The position numbers and the translations under genes were made by a program. A stretch of DNA of 64,000 nucleotides from Tipula vernalis (taxonomy: Eukaryota > Arthropoda > Insecta > Diptera > Tipulidae), in the NCBI GenBank assembly GCA_958295665.1, contig OY282560.1, positions 186,853,561 through 186,917,560 of the forward strand, in the 5' to 3' direction. Under the pieces are notes generated by a model that saw only the letters and a list, made by a program, of their open reading frames with translations, made no database searches and had not been told where the DNA came from. Below, in pieces: positions 1-10,830 of the stretch (its first letter is position 1; each line of letters opens with the position of its first letter).

Positions 1-1569
1 AAAAATAATAAATAAAATAAAATGTATAAACAGCTTCTCGAAAACGAAAAAAGAGAGACCCTAAACGATTATTTTATCATTAACATGAAGGGTGGGTAAC
101 ATCAGTATTCATCTTCTCTACTAATCAGATCGAACTGAAAAATGAGAAAACAGTTCAAAAAATTAAATGGATCTCCTCCGAAATGTTTTGAACAATGTAA
201 TAAATTTTATTTGGAAAACACATCAAAATTCATAATTAAATGGAGATGAATTATTGATTAACATGGCGGCAGTAAATTGTTAGAAAAGGGAAATGACCAG
301 AATATTAAAGGAGCGTCGAGAGGAAACACACGCAGTAACATAATAATCGTATTGCTATATACGCACACACACACACTTTAGCTTGAAATTATTATTGAAA
401 AGTGCACATTCCAATACAGTGTTATATAAGTGCGCGAGGGTATTGTTTGGGATGAGATATTAAAATTAAATTTTATTTATGTTCTGACTAAAAAAAAATT
501 ATGTGCTTAAAGTTCGTTTCCTTTTTCATATTTCAATGGAAATTTCGATTTTCCATTTTTTCCCAAATACGAGACTTTTTTAATTTTCTCTCCAAATATA
601 CAGAGAAAATTTTAATAAGCAATTTAGCAACGTCTTTTATTTTAATACGAACGAGGATTATAAATGTTGGAATATTGATTGTGATGCTACTAACATAGAT
701 GAAATATGATGTAACAATTACAAAGCATGATTGAAACATATTATTAATTTTAATCAGAAAGTAACTTAAAGACGTTCAAGGGATTTGTATATACACTCGT
801 ATGCAGCGAATCTTGAAAGTGTCCATAAATCTGTTCATTTCAAATTTCTTACCTGAAACGAACAAAAACAAAATTAAGTACATATGTATGTGTATAATTT
901 CTAAACAGAGTTTGAACCGTCTACATAGGTGGATGCACTTATAATTCCATAAAAAAGAAGACAAACACGTCATGGCACGACCGTATATACAAATCGCATA
1001 ACAACTAAACTTACGCAAATAACAAAAAATTAAATCACCCAAATCGCAACAAATGAGGCGAATTTTAATGAGTATAAAATAAATTTTTGATTTAATTATT
1101 TATAAATACAATTTTTATTATTATTTCGTGTAGTAATAAAAATGAAGATATAGGTATACATATGTACTGTGTGTACGGATCAGATGTACAATTAAAACAG
1201 TTGAGTCTTTGAGCGCAGTCACGATATGTGGCAGTAAAACGTACAATCGGAGGTTGAACAAAATTTCGTGCAGCCCAATTTTAATCACCATTGTAGATTT
1301 GCAGAAATATATGTGCAGTTTTGCTAAATAAATAATTCCATAGCTTAAAATAAGAGGTTTTCGTTTTCATTCATAGTTTGAATAAACTTACTGTATAATG
1401 GTTTAGCGATTAGCTCTCCAAATTGTAATGAAAATAGATTCATTTCTGGCGCTACACACACAATATGATAATCGTTTTATGTACAATGAATACTGATAAA
1501 AAAGTGATGCGAAAAGAACACGTAGTATTTTAATATATGACAATATTGTGTCAGATTGATTTCAAATTA
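1..1569. other. AT-rich DNA, no gene recognised
   Basis: Very AT-rich sequence with short homopolymer runs and a short (AC)n tract near 362-376. The few ORFs of 60-90 codons have no recognisable motif and look like chance frames. I see no repeat structure or RNA gene here. Confidence 0.6.
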
Positions 1570-1970
1570 AAGGGTTACACCAGGGTAAAGTTGGAAAAAT
1601 AATATAGTTTTAGTCGAATTTTTCTATAAAAAATCGCTTGACCAATTCATTTGAAATTTTTTACATTAATTAAGTGAGTTTTAAGGAATACAAAAAACGT
1701 TTTTTTTTTTTTTTTGATCAATTTTGATGAATACTGCTGTTTTGCTTTGCGGTCAACCGCAAAAAAAGTTTTTATTAAAAGAACGCCATTTTGAAGAATC
1801 GGCATAGCCTTCAGACATGGCCGTATAATTGATTAGAAGCATTTTTTTTTGTATCCCTTAAACCTTAATTAATGTACAAAATTTCAAATAAATTAGTCAA
1901 ACGATTTTTTATATAAAAATTCGAATAAAACTAATATTATTTTTTAAACCTTATCTTGGTCTAACCCCTT
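1570..1970. mobile_element. MITE with long terminal inverted repeats (~125 bp)
   Basis: The left end (from AAGGGTTACACC at 1570) and the reverse complement of the right end (ending CTAACCCCTT at 1970) align for about 125 bp each, including GAATTTTTMTATAAAAAATCG-type sequence and a shared block beginning TACATTAATTAA. The roughly 150-bp centre is unrelated between arms and has no ORF. Size and structure fit a non-autonomous DNA transposon with long inverted repeats. I could not see an unambiguous target-site duplication, so the superfamily is open. Confidence 0.7.
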
Positions 1971-4900
1971 GAAAAATAAAATAATAATAAAAACTCAGTC
2001 AGAGTTTACAACCGGCTTATTTAATTAATATTAATATAATTTGATTTACCTCCGAATCTTTTTTAAAATTAATTCATTTTTATTAACAAACATAAAAATT
2101 ATCCAAATTAGAAGACAATGGAGAAAATGTGGCAAAAATACAAATTGGTTAAAAATTAGAAAGAATTATGACCGCGGCATTTAATACAATATACATTTTG
2201 GTTATAGCAACTCAAATTAAAGTTAAGTTTTCAAGGTCTCGAAATATTAAATGAAGAGCATTATTTTGAGAATGGCAACATCCTGGATAATTCGAGTATG
2301 GTAAGAATATTACCAAAAAAAGAAAATCATAAAACATTCCCCATCAGCACAATATTATTCGATTATAGAAATAGATCTGAAATGTCTCTATGTACATGAT
2401 ATGTACAGGTTCTCAATGATACAATAATAATCAATAAAAATAAAACTCGAGCTATAAGGCAGTTTAATACTCAACAAAATGAATTAATTACTTAATTTAA
2501 TTGTAAAAGAGATCAAAATTGAATGGCAAAATTAAAAACGAGCACAAAAAATTGTCATCGGAACAATTTTAAAAAACTATGATTCCAATTTTAAAGTTGG
2601 CTAAGCTTTTAAAACCGTAATTTTTAAACTTACTTGTATATAGGCCCAAATAACACATAAAATTTCTAGATATCACCTCTAATTATATAAGTAACAAATT
2701 AAGAAACCCAAATATAACCTGGAAGGCAAGTCGAATCTGAGAGCGAAACAGGGGTAATAAAAATCCAGTAATCCAAGATTTACGCATTAAATTATTTATT
2801 ATAAAAAATAATAATATTAATCTCTATAGAGAGCAGTATTCCGCCACACTATCAAATGAGATTTAATAAATATTTTTATTAGCCTAGTATTATCCGGAGA
2901 TGAACCTACATTATATAAAAATAAATTTTATTAAACTCAATTAAATAATTCATCGTTCAACCATTTTTTTATAAATTCAGATTTTTCATTTTTGTATTGC
3001 AGCGAGAAAATCGTCAATCTAGCCTGTTAAGAATTGCATTGTATATGCAATAAAAACCAAATATATCTGGAGGCAAACATTTAAAAAAAAAATTAAAATC
3101 ATAAAAATGGGATTGGTTTTCCATTTTGCCGTTTCATATTTTCATTTTCATACATATGTATACAAAAAAATGGGGAATGATATCCCATCAAAAAAAATAT
3201 TTGCGGGAGGATGAGGAATGTATATAATAATTAAACATTTAATCGCACGAAACAACTATACACTAGCATATGTATAAACGAGTAAATGTACACGATAAAC
3301 ATGAATCATAATTCATTTGCGTATGTACTTGTTGAATTCATACTTTCTGTTAAAAACCACAAAATAACTAAAAATATTTCATAAAATTTTTTAAAGTCTA
3401 TATAAATTAATAGTTACCAAAATTTATTTTATTGAAAATCCAAATAAATAAATAAATAGATTTATTTAATACTTCTTTTGGTGGTTAAAATTATTTATCC
3501 TCAAATTTAATTTTCAAAGATTTCAAATAATGTAAATCACGCACTGTACATAAATGTAACAAATAACAATTTTTCCAATATATAAATAAATTCACGTTAT
3601 ATCGAAATAACAAATATTTTTTATTTCTTTCTCTTTTATAATTCAAATAAAATTAATAATCGATATTTTTGTTATTTATAAATAAAATTATTTCATGTAC
3701 ACACTTTTTTTTTTTTTTTTGCCACACTCACAATTGAAGTCGTAAAAATCAACTATTTCCACCCAAGCAAATTAACAAGTAAAACAAAAATCACAATTAA
3801 TATTTTTTTTGTTTTGTTTCTTTGATTTAAATAAAAATAAATATTAAAACATAGATAATTATTATTACTACTAAATAGTTTTGTTTTATATAATAGATAT
3901 CCAAATGAACTTTTCGTTTTGTAAAGTCTTCCGATATAAAGGAAAGCTACTCAAAGACTAAAAAAAAAACTGTCGCTTTGTACAAGAGGTACACGTACGT
4001 ATACACACAAGAAAACAAAGGTGCTCAAATAAACAAAAAAATGAAATACTAATAAAAATTTTAGTAGTTACTTCAGAACTGGGCAGGATCTATATAATAT
4101 CGTAAAAGAAAAGGTGCTCTCTCCGTTTAATTCTCCATAAAAAATGAAAACCTCCCTCTATATTTTTTAAACTGAGACACGCGCATTAATAAAATGCGCG
4201 CTATTATAGGAAAAACTATTCCGAGTGGAAAACAAAAATGAAAGCAGCAAACATGTCCGGGAAATAAAAATGTATGCATGTCTACCTATATTTACATACC
4301 AAAACAATCGTTTAAACGACGCCGATGGTTCGAATTGGAGAAATATAATTTTTATCTTATTACCAAAGGTAGGGGAATATAAATTAAATTACATACATAT
4401 TTTGTAAGTGCATAACAAGCACGCAATTACACAAAAAAAAAAAAAAAAAAAAAAAAATTAAAACAGAATGTATTAGACAAAAATGAAATTTCTCCTCTAT
4501 ATATGTACAATTGTATAAAATGCCGACCGACCGACACCAAGTTAACAATTATTTTTATTACTGTTCATTCAAAAAGTGTTTTGTACATCTATTTACATAT
4601 GTACTAAAGCGATGAGGAGAAATAAGAAAAAGCTCCGAATATATTTTTTTATTTTATAAATACGTTCAATCAACATATAAACAATAAACCCATGACCTAC
4701 ATAAATTCAACTTTGCACACATTCAAATAATTTAGATATAGTCAAGCAAAAAAACGTGACAGATGCCCATATTTGTCAGTTGACGACCGATTTATTTTCT
4801 ATTTATATTTTTTAACGAGCATTCTATTTATATTCAAATATTGGCTAGACACTTTATTAAAATGAGAGACTTAAGATAAAGGTTTTAAAAGAAAATGTAA

Positions 4901-5141
4901 CTTTAATTTAAACGCTGACCACCGAATTTATTTAGATTAGTTGATCTATTGCCTGATAGATGGTATATGTGTTTATTTTTCTTCCTGCTACTTTTGTCCC
5001 CTTTCGAAATAAATTAAAGCTTCGTGTTTTAGTCGTTGACTGTTTTTACTAACAATTATTATTGATTGAATTTCGCAATTTATTAATTAATTGTTTATTC
5101 GCTCTGGCCAAGCAAGCACTCAAATTTGAATTACACAATAG
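1971..5141. other. AT-rich DNA, no gene recognised
   Basis: No coding signal beyond short random ORFs. Contains A/T homopolymers (about 3706-3720 and 4432-4457) and fly-like TACATATGTA words. Nothing else identified. Confidence 0.6.
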
Positions 5142-5397
5142 CCGCGTTTTTTTATTCGCCCCGGATAGCTGCTATCGAGAGCCGTCATATAAAATGTGGC
5201 TCCCGATAGCGCTCCGTATAAATTGGTAGAGCCAAATTTTTTGTATATGAAGTTTTTGCTAAACAATCGAATTAAAAATGATAGTTTGATGTTAAATAAG
5301 TATAGTTTACCAATAAATAGCGCGTCAAATTTAAATTTAGGCGTAGAAAAATGACGGCTCTCGATAGCAGCTATCGGGAGCGAATAAAAAAACACTG
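5142..5397. mobile_element. hAT-like MITE with ~45-bp TIRs
   Basis: Bases 5146-5188 and the reverse complement of 5351-5394 match over about 43 bp (TTTTTTTATTCGC, then GATAGCTGCTATCGAGAGCC). Read inward, the right end starts CAGTGTTTTTTT, a typical hAT terminus (CAGNG); the left end is a mutated version. The 8-bp flanks (CACAATAG and CACTAATG) agree at 5 of 8 positions, which would fit a decayed 8-bp hAT duplication. The ORF on the minus strand across the element is a by-product of the palindrome, not a gene. Confidence 0.65.
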
Positions 5398-6357
5398 CAC
5401 TAATGTAAACTAAACGAAAGTGATATTGAATGAAATTTTGAGTAATTCACGTACCTGAAATTATATTGGTATGTATGTTTTTCTAATTGACTTGAGGGCG
5501 AAACTATTTGAAAGACTTTTAAATTTTCTCGGTAATTCGTAAGCATAATTCACAAAATACTAATGCCCGGTTTCACATAAAATATCCAATCTGTAGCTAA
5601 ATAATATTTCCTCAATGCAAGTTGAATATATTTTTATTTTACATAGGAATGTTTAGCCTTCAGCTAAATCTTTAGCTGGACGAAATTGCATAGTTAAATA
5701 TTTCGCTCTCACATTAATATGTTCATGTAAAAAATAAATTAAATTAGCATGCATTGAATATGTATTATGAAATAAACCGCAATTTCATAAAGGAAGAAAG
5801 CGATGAAATATTTCAATGGATATTAAATGGATTAATGCATTCAGTTGTTTTGGTCGAAAAGCAGGTTGCAAAGAATAATCCAAAACTTATCGAAATATTT
5901 CCCGAATTTTCATCCTAATTGTAATCGATTTAAACCCTTTGCATATCATACATGTTTCCATTGGGAAATGCTTTTTGTCACAGCCTGTATGGAAGAATTC
6001 CTTTTGGTTTGCCTACTTTGCTATACAGAACTATAAGACTGTTTGTATGATAAAAGGGCAGTACTGCTTCTGGTAAGCTCGTCGATACTCAAGTGGTTCA
6101 TAAAGAAAATAAAACCGAAATCATAAAAGGAACAATAAATGTTTTCGTTCGGTTTCGGTTATTTTTTTTTTGATTCCAAGCTTCACGTAACGATGAAACA
6201 TCCAATATAATGAATAAGCTTAGCTTGTCCAATTCTGATCAAGTATATCTGATGGAAGAACGGGAAGACCAAAAAAAATGTAAGATAAATTAAATTTGGC
6301 TTAAATTATGTATAAAAGTTGTGTTTATTATAAATTCAATGTACCACAGGTTTCATT
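5398..6357. other. AT-rich DNA, no gene recognised
   Basis: No recognisable coding or RNA feature. Short ORFs lack domain motifs. Confidence 0.5.
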
Positions 6358-6432
6358 TCAGCAGGAAGTAGCTGAAGCGACAGCATGTCTGAGTTCGTTT
6401 GCAAATGTTGTCGGTTCGATCCTGGGCAGTGG
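6358..6432 (+). other. tRNA-like sequence with A-box and B-box (possible SINE head)
   Basis: TAGCTGAAGCGACAGC resembles a pol III A-box (TRGCNNAGYNGG) and GGTTCGATCC about 40 bp further on matches the B-box consensus. I could not fold a full cloverleaf with a convincing acceptor stem, so this is more likely a tRNA-derived SINE head or a decayed tRNA than a working tRNA gene. It ends about 30 bp before the inverted repeat at 6465. Confidence 0.3.
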
Positions 6433-6464
6433 TAATTTTTTTAAAATATTTTTTTACATTTTTT

Positions 6465-7712
6465 ATGCCCGATTTAGATAAAGAAAAATGTTTGAGTTGC
6501 AAAAAATGTTTGCCTTGCATAGAGCTGCACGCAATAAAAAAATATCGGTTAGTTAAAATGAGAAAGGACTGTGTAAACCAAAATGGCGATGCTATAATTT
6601 TTTGGCGGTTTAAGCTTGAATTCCATTGCGAATAAAAGTTTGTCAGTCGAAATAAAGGGAGATAAAAATTTAAAATCGGTGGTTGTGTGAAAGAAACACA
6701 AAACGAAGTCATTCAAGATTTTACTTACATCAAATGTGTGTTTGTATTAGTGGATCGCCATAATTATGGACAAAAATTATCAAAATCGAGGTCATTTTAT
6801 GGTTATCCAACTAATATACGCACACAAATTTTGTGTACGAACGCAAATTTTTTTCCGCACACTAAGTTAATTAAAAGTTTATTATTTTTATGGTAAGTGT
6901 CATAATTTTTTTTGGTGGTTGCTTCTAAAATAGCTGTGATAATCAAAAAATATAAAGTTTATGTACAGTTAAATTGTGATAAATTGGGATCAATTGTGAT
7001 AATATCGCTAAATACTATTATTGGCAATTTAATAAAGTAATCGTTTTTTTTTTAATAATTTATTGGTGGTGAAAAAGCCAAATTAAACTCCAAGTGATAA
7101 CCAAAAATTTATTTTTTTAATGTTTTTTTTTTGCTGTCGCTGTCAAAATTTATCAAGACATTTGTGCTATAAAAAAAATAAAAAAAACATGCTTTATCTT
7201 TGTCACTCCAATGGATTTTTTTTTGTCTTCTTTCGACTTGAAGCCAGTTCAGTCAATTATTCACAGTGGAATTCAGGCTTTATACATAATTGGATGTTAT
7301 ATTTTTTGACATTTATCAGTAGTGTGACAAAAATAAAATTTATAACAATAAATAAGATTATTAGTGACAAAAAGAAAACTTAATCAATAAAATTGGGAAA
7401 ACTGCTTTTGATTTGATTTTTTCTGCTATAACATTTGACTTCTGGTAATCTGGTCAGGTTTTCATAATATACTTTTATTGTGTTTGTGTTTGTTACTATA
7501 AAATATCAAAAAATTTAGTCAGGTCGAGTATATTTTATAGTATCATATTTATTTTTAATGTTTTTATAGTAACAATTGGTAAAAAAAAACAAAAAAAAAC
7601 GGTAACATAATTTTCCATGTTTATGTTTTCTTCTTGCCATTCAAATGAAAATTGTAATGTACTAATATCTTCTTTTTTTGCAAGGCAAACATTTTTCTTC
7701 TAAATCGGGCAT
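6465..7712. repeat. Inverted-repeat pair enclosing 1.25 kb, possible non-autonomous element
   Basis: ATGCCCGATTTAGA followed by AAGAAAAATGTTTG near 6465-6513 recurs inverted at 7681-7712, each with a nearby CCTTGCA block. The left copy also carries a short internal repeat of the AAATGTTTG word. The interior is AT-rich with short ORFs that lack any motif. Two inverted ends of about 35 bp suggest a decayed DNA transposon, but no duplication of target sequence was found. Confidence 0.35.
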
Positions 7713-8159
7713 TAATGAAAATGACTTATATTGATAATTTTTTCATAACATACTACAACTCCTACAAAATTTTTTCACAATAATTTGTAGGAGTTCTTGC
7801 TTACATTTAGGCGCATCGAATACCTAAATAAACGTATACTTGGTAAACAATGGTCGATAAAAAGGATGGCTTGGGTAAGAATGCGGGGTTGAAACTGGAA
7901 GGGACACTGATTTACTACTCAATTATAGTTTGAAATGGAAAGTGACACCAAAATTTAAAAAATACTGTACAGCCAAAATTAAAGCTAACGAATCAAACTA
8001 TAATTTTACGTGTATTCCGGTGCCGTACGATTCAGTGACTAAGCAGAGATACAATATTGGTTTACTTTGTACTGTATTAGGCTACTGGTCGGGAAAAGCT
8101 GTAAGGTGCATTTAAGTGAAGCCACAATTTTAACCCAAAGATATCTTTCAATAAAATCA
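7713..8159. other. Unassigned DNA upstream of the LINE fragment
   Basis: Contains a small hairpin at 7758-7795 (AACTCCTACAAA paired with TTTGTAGGAGTT). A 61-codon ORF at 7930-8115 has no motif I recognise; it may be degenerate upstream sequence of the LINE, but I cannot show that. Confidence 0.35.
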
Positions 8160-8630
8160 ACAATCTGACGATACATTTCAATTTGCTTAACTTGTAAATG
8201 TATAGCAGGTGTTTTGTATTTTTCAAATATTGTGTCTCATTTAAGAGCCACCAATTGTTTGTTTAATAATATGTCATGTCAAAAACATAATGAAGTTATT
8301 ATCACAGAAATTTTTTTTATTAATCCTGTAGATGTTACTGAAATTGTTGGTATAATTAATGGTTTAAAATCCAGTAATAATAGAGATATTTTCGGTGCAA
8401 GTCCCAACAACATGTTAAATGATAACACAGAAATTATTTCTCCAATTTTGGTGCATTTTATCAATCAAAGTTATTTGAATGATAGAATTCCTGATTCTTT
8501 GAACCCTGCAGTTGTAGTTCCTTTGTTCAAGAAGGGTGATAAACTTCTAAAGGATAATTATCTTTCTATTTCTTTACACCCCACAACTATGAAAATTTTG
8601 GAAGAGGCTTTCAAAGTTTCGGGTTGATGC
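8160..8630 (+). pseudogene. Non-LTR retrotransposon reverse transcriptase, N-terminal part (LINE-1st half)
   Basis: The 137-codon ORF at 8214-8627 carries the early reverse-transcriptase region of non-LTR retrotransposons of the Jockey/CR1 type: a 'V..TEI..IINGLKSS' segment, then FINQSYLNDRIPDSL, AVVVPLFKKGD and LSISLHPTTMKILE, which correspond to the conserved 'WK.A.V.PIFKKGD...NYRPISLLP...KI.E' stretch. The R of the NYRPISL motif is changed. The frame runs into a gypsy LTR at 8631 and resumes in the same frame at 14247 (RT motif AFDMLDHKLLL), so one LINE copy was split by an LTR retrotransposon. No endonuclease domain was recognised upstream. The element is inactive. Confidence 0.8.
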
Positions 8631-8707
8631 TGTAGCGGCCCACTCATTCAATTTATATAAATTAATTATTTTCTTATATAAATTGACATTAGCTCACCAC
8701 AACGTCA
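8631..8707 (+). repeat. Truncated 5' LTR of the gypsy element
   Basis: TGTAGCGGCCCACTC at 8631 and the next ~76 bp match the start of the 3' LTR at 13584 with two or so mismatches, through GACATTAGCTCACCACAAC. After that the two LTRs diverge completely, so only the first eighth of the 5' LTR remains. The 5-bp sequence before it, GATGC, is nearly repeated (GACGC) after the 3' LTR at 14242. Confidence 0.8.
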
Positions 8708-8878
8708 AGGTCACCACTTTAGCGTGTGCGATATATTTATTTTTTTACACTAAATTTTAGCACGTCACAAATTTAATTTAATATTTTTATTACAAAAGTT
8801 TTTTTTTGCTATCAATTTCAACGAGCCCATCAAATACGTAGTGACACACTTGTCACTTAATCTCATAGCCGTAGTGCA

Positions 8879-8882
<4 letters not shown>
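8708..8882. other. Unassigned filler between LTR remnant and microsatellite
   Basis: About 175 bp that do not match the corresponding part of the 3' LTR. No ORF or terminal repeat is evident. It replaced LTR, primer-binding site and most of gag together with the adjoining Tc1 fragment. Confidence 0.4.

Positions 8883-8953
<71 letters not shown>
8883..8953. repeat. (TA)n microsatellite, about 35 units
   Basis: An uninterrupted alternating TA run. It abuts the left end of the Tc1 element at 8954; Tc1 elements insert at TA, so the microsatellite is either the target or grew from the target duplication. The minus-strand ORF across it encodes only a Tyr/Ile repeat and is an artefact. Confidence 0.95.
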
Positions 8954-8957
<4 letters not shown>

Positions 8958-10194
8958 CTTGGCCAAAAATATAAAGCACCCCTATCTATTAGCATTATAT
9001 ATTAATATTATGTCTTTCTAAACAATGGGTGTTAACGAACGAGTCATCCCACCGAATGCGACCCTTAATTATTGAAAATCACCAATTTTTGTTTTGTTTT
9101 AGGTTCTTAACAAGAAGTTGTAGCGTCGTAAAATTTTTTTATTTTAGTTTTGTATTTGATCGTATGCAGTCTTCACATAAAGTGTTTTAAATCAAAAAGA
9201 GTTTTCGTAAGTTTTTTGAGAAAAAAAGTGTGTTTGTGATAATTATGCCTAAAGCGTGCCAACTCAGTGAAGGAATAAGGGCACAAATTGTGTTGTTGGA
9301 TTCCCAGGGTGTAAGCCAAATTAAAATATCCCAAAAATTAAAATGCTCTGGTGGAGCAGTTCAATCTACATTGAAAAGGGTTAAAGAGACCGGGGACTAT
9401 GCCTATAAACTACGCTCAGGCAGAAATCGTATCACTTCGGTAAGAGACTATCGACAAATTGTGCGAAAATCTCTCAAAAACCGAAGAAAAACATCTGCTG
9501 AGATAGCTGCAGAGCATTTAACAGAACAAGAAGTTCACATTTCGGCACGGACAGTTAGAAGAAGGCTCCTGCAAGCTGGATTGAAAGGTTGTAAAGCAAG
9601 AAAAAAAACCTTTGCTCTCACTTACCAACATAAAAAGTCGCTTGAGATGGGCTCGAGCACACAAACATTGGAATGACGTGGATTGGGCGAGAGTTGTTTG
9701 GTCAGATGAATCTACTTTTGAGGTAAATATAAAAAATAAATATTAAAAAATAATTAGTCAAAAAAAAAATAAAAAATTGTGCTATGTATTTTAAAAGAAT
9801 TAATAGAGAAATTTATGTTAAATTTGATGGAATTCTTATAGATTTTTGGAACTCCTGGCGCAACCATCGTAAGAAGAAGAGTCGGGGAAGCATACAATCC
9901 TGATTGTATAGTGCCTACCGTAAAGCATGGAGGGGGTAAACTGATGGTGTGGGGTTGTATGGCATCATCAGGGGTGGGAAAACTGTTGTTTTGTGAGGGT
10001 CCGATGAACAGTACCAACTATGTTACCGTCCTCGAGGCTGCATTGAATGTCTCAATTCGGCAAATCTTTGGGGAAACGGATAGTTCTTCGATAATTTATC
10101 AACAGGATAATGTCCCCTGCCATACTTCCCGCGTTACGATGAGTTGGTTTCGAAAAAAACAAATTCGAGTCATGGACTGGCCCGCCCACTCGTT
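8954..10194 (+). pseudogene. Truncated Tc1-family transposon and transposase with an intron (Tc1-C)
   Basis: The left terminus CAGACTTGGCCAAAAATATA resembles Tc1-type ends. Coding begins at 9245 (MPKACQLSEGIR), followed by a paired helix-turn-helix region (VSQIKISQKLKCSGGAVQST, then ARTVRRRLLQAGLKG). After a one-base frameshift near 9637 the frame continues as RWARAHKHWNDVDWARVVWS with catalytic SDES. A 119-bp intron at 9723-9841 (GTAAAT...TTATAG) is needed to join STFE to IFGTPGATIVRRR in frame. The second exon has KHGGGKLMVWGC and the second catalytic Asp in QQDNVPCH, then stops at WPAHS before the SPDLNPxENLW motif. The third catalytic residue and right TIR are missing, because the sequence switches to gypsy gag at 10195. 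Inactive. Confidence 0.85.
9723..9841 (+). other. Putative intron in Tc1-C transposase
   Basis: GT...AG stretch of 119 bp, AT-rich, with in-frame stops. Removing it joins SDESTFE to IFGTPG in frame, which matches the continuous core of intronless Tc1 relatives. Inferred from reading frame, not from transcript data. Confidence 0.7.
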
Positions 10195-10480
10195 AGAAAA
10201 GAGAATCGCTCGGCTCGAGGAAAAATTAGAGAATTTATTCCGAGACCGATCAAGGGGACCACACGAATCATCTCGTTCACGTTCACAGTCGCGATCCCGC
10301 AGTACCAGCAATTACTCTCGCCGTCACGGCAGATGTTGGTATCACGTAAAGTTTGGGCCAGCGGCAAAGAAATGCGTACCGCCTTGCAATTATTATTCGT
10401 CGAAACACTCGACGGTTCAGCACATCGGTAAGATCGATGCTGAAGCTGGTAGTTCAAAAAACTACCAAAACACAGGTTAG
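10195..10480 (+). pseudogene. gypsy Gag C-terminus with CHCC zinc knuckle, fused in frame to Tc1-C
   Basis: The 189-codon frame 9911-10480 crosses from Tc1 transposase into a Gag-like segment: a Leu/Glu-rich coiled-coil-like stretch (RIARLEEKLENLF), a Ser/Arg-rich linker, then CWYHVKFGPAAKKCVPPC. This C-x2-H-x9-C-x3-C arrangement is the unusual Gag knuckle associated with CsRn1-clade Ty3/gypsy elements rather than the usual CCHC. The N-terminal and capsid parts of Gag are gone. The chimeric ORF arises from the deletion/insertion junction; there is no reason to think it is a selected fusion gene. Confidence 0.75.
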
Positions 10481-10830
10481 GTTCGGAACCCCAATAAACC
10501 CTAAATATTATTCATCTCGGTTATTCGCATTCGATCGAATAAATCGAATTTCCTACTTAGTCGACACTGGCGCTGACCTTTCGGTTATTCCAGTTTACAA
10601 TTTTAAAAACGAATATAATATTGTGAAGCGAAATTCAAATCTGGTTCTGTCGGCCGCCAATGGCACTAACATCCACACTTACGGCACAAAGTTGCTTCAG
10701 GTGGATATCGGACTAAAACGAACCTTCACGCATGCTTTCATTTTAGTTGATGTGAATCGTCCGATCATTGGCGCCGACTTCTTGTGTAAATTCGGACTTT
10801 GGTTGATCTAAAGAATAAACGGCTGGTTGA
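10431..10830 (+). pseudogene. gypsy aspartic protease region
   Basis: In the +1-type frame after Gag, the ORF 10353-10811 reads through RFGTPINPKYYSSRLFAFD, then YLVDTGADLSVIP, the catalytic DTGA of retropepsins, and ends with the flap-side motif [12 protein letters not shown]. Gag and protease overlap in different frames, as in related elements that use ribosomal frameshifting, although decay makes this uncertain. The frame is lost at a T run near 10797-10799, where one missing T shifts [14 protein letters not shown] out of frame into the RT ORF. Confidence 0.8.

Noticed and set aside
8765..8995. 76-codon ORF with a long Tyr-Ile repeat
   Set aside because: It is only the translation of the (TA)n microsatellite.
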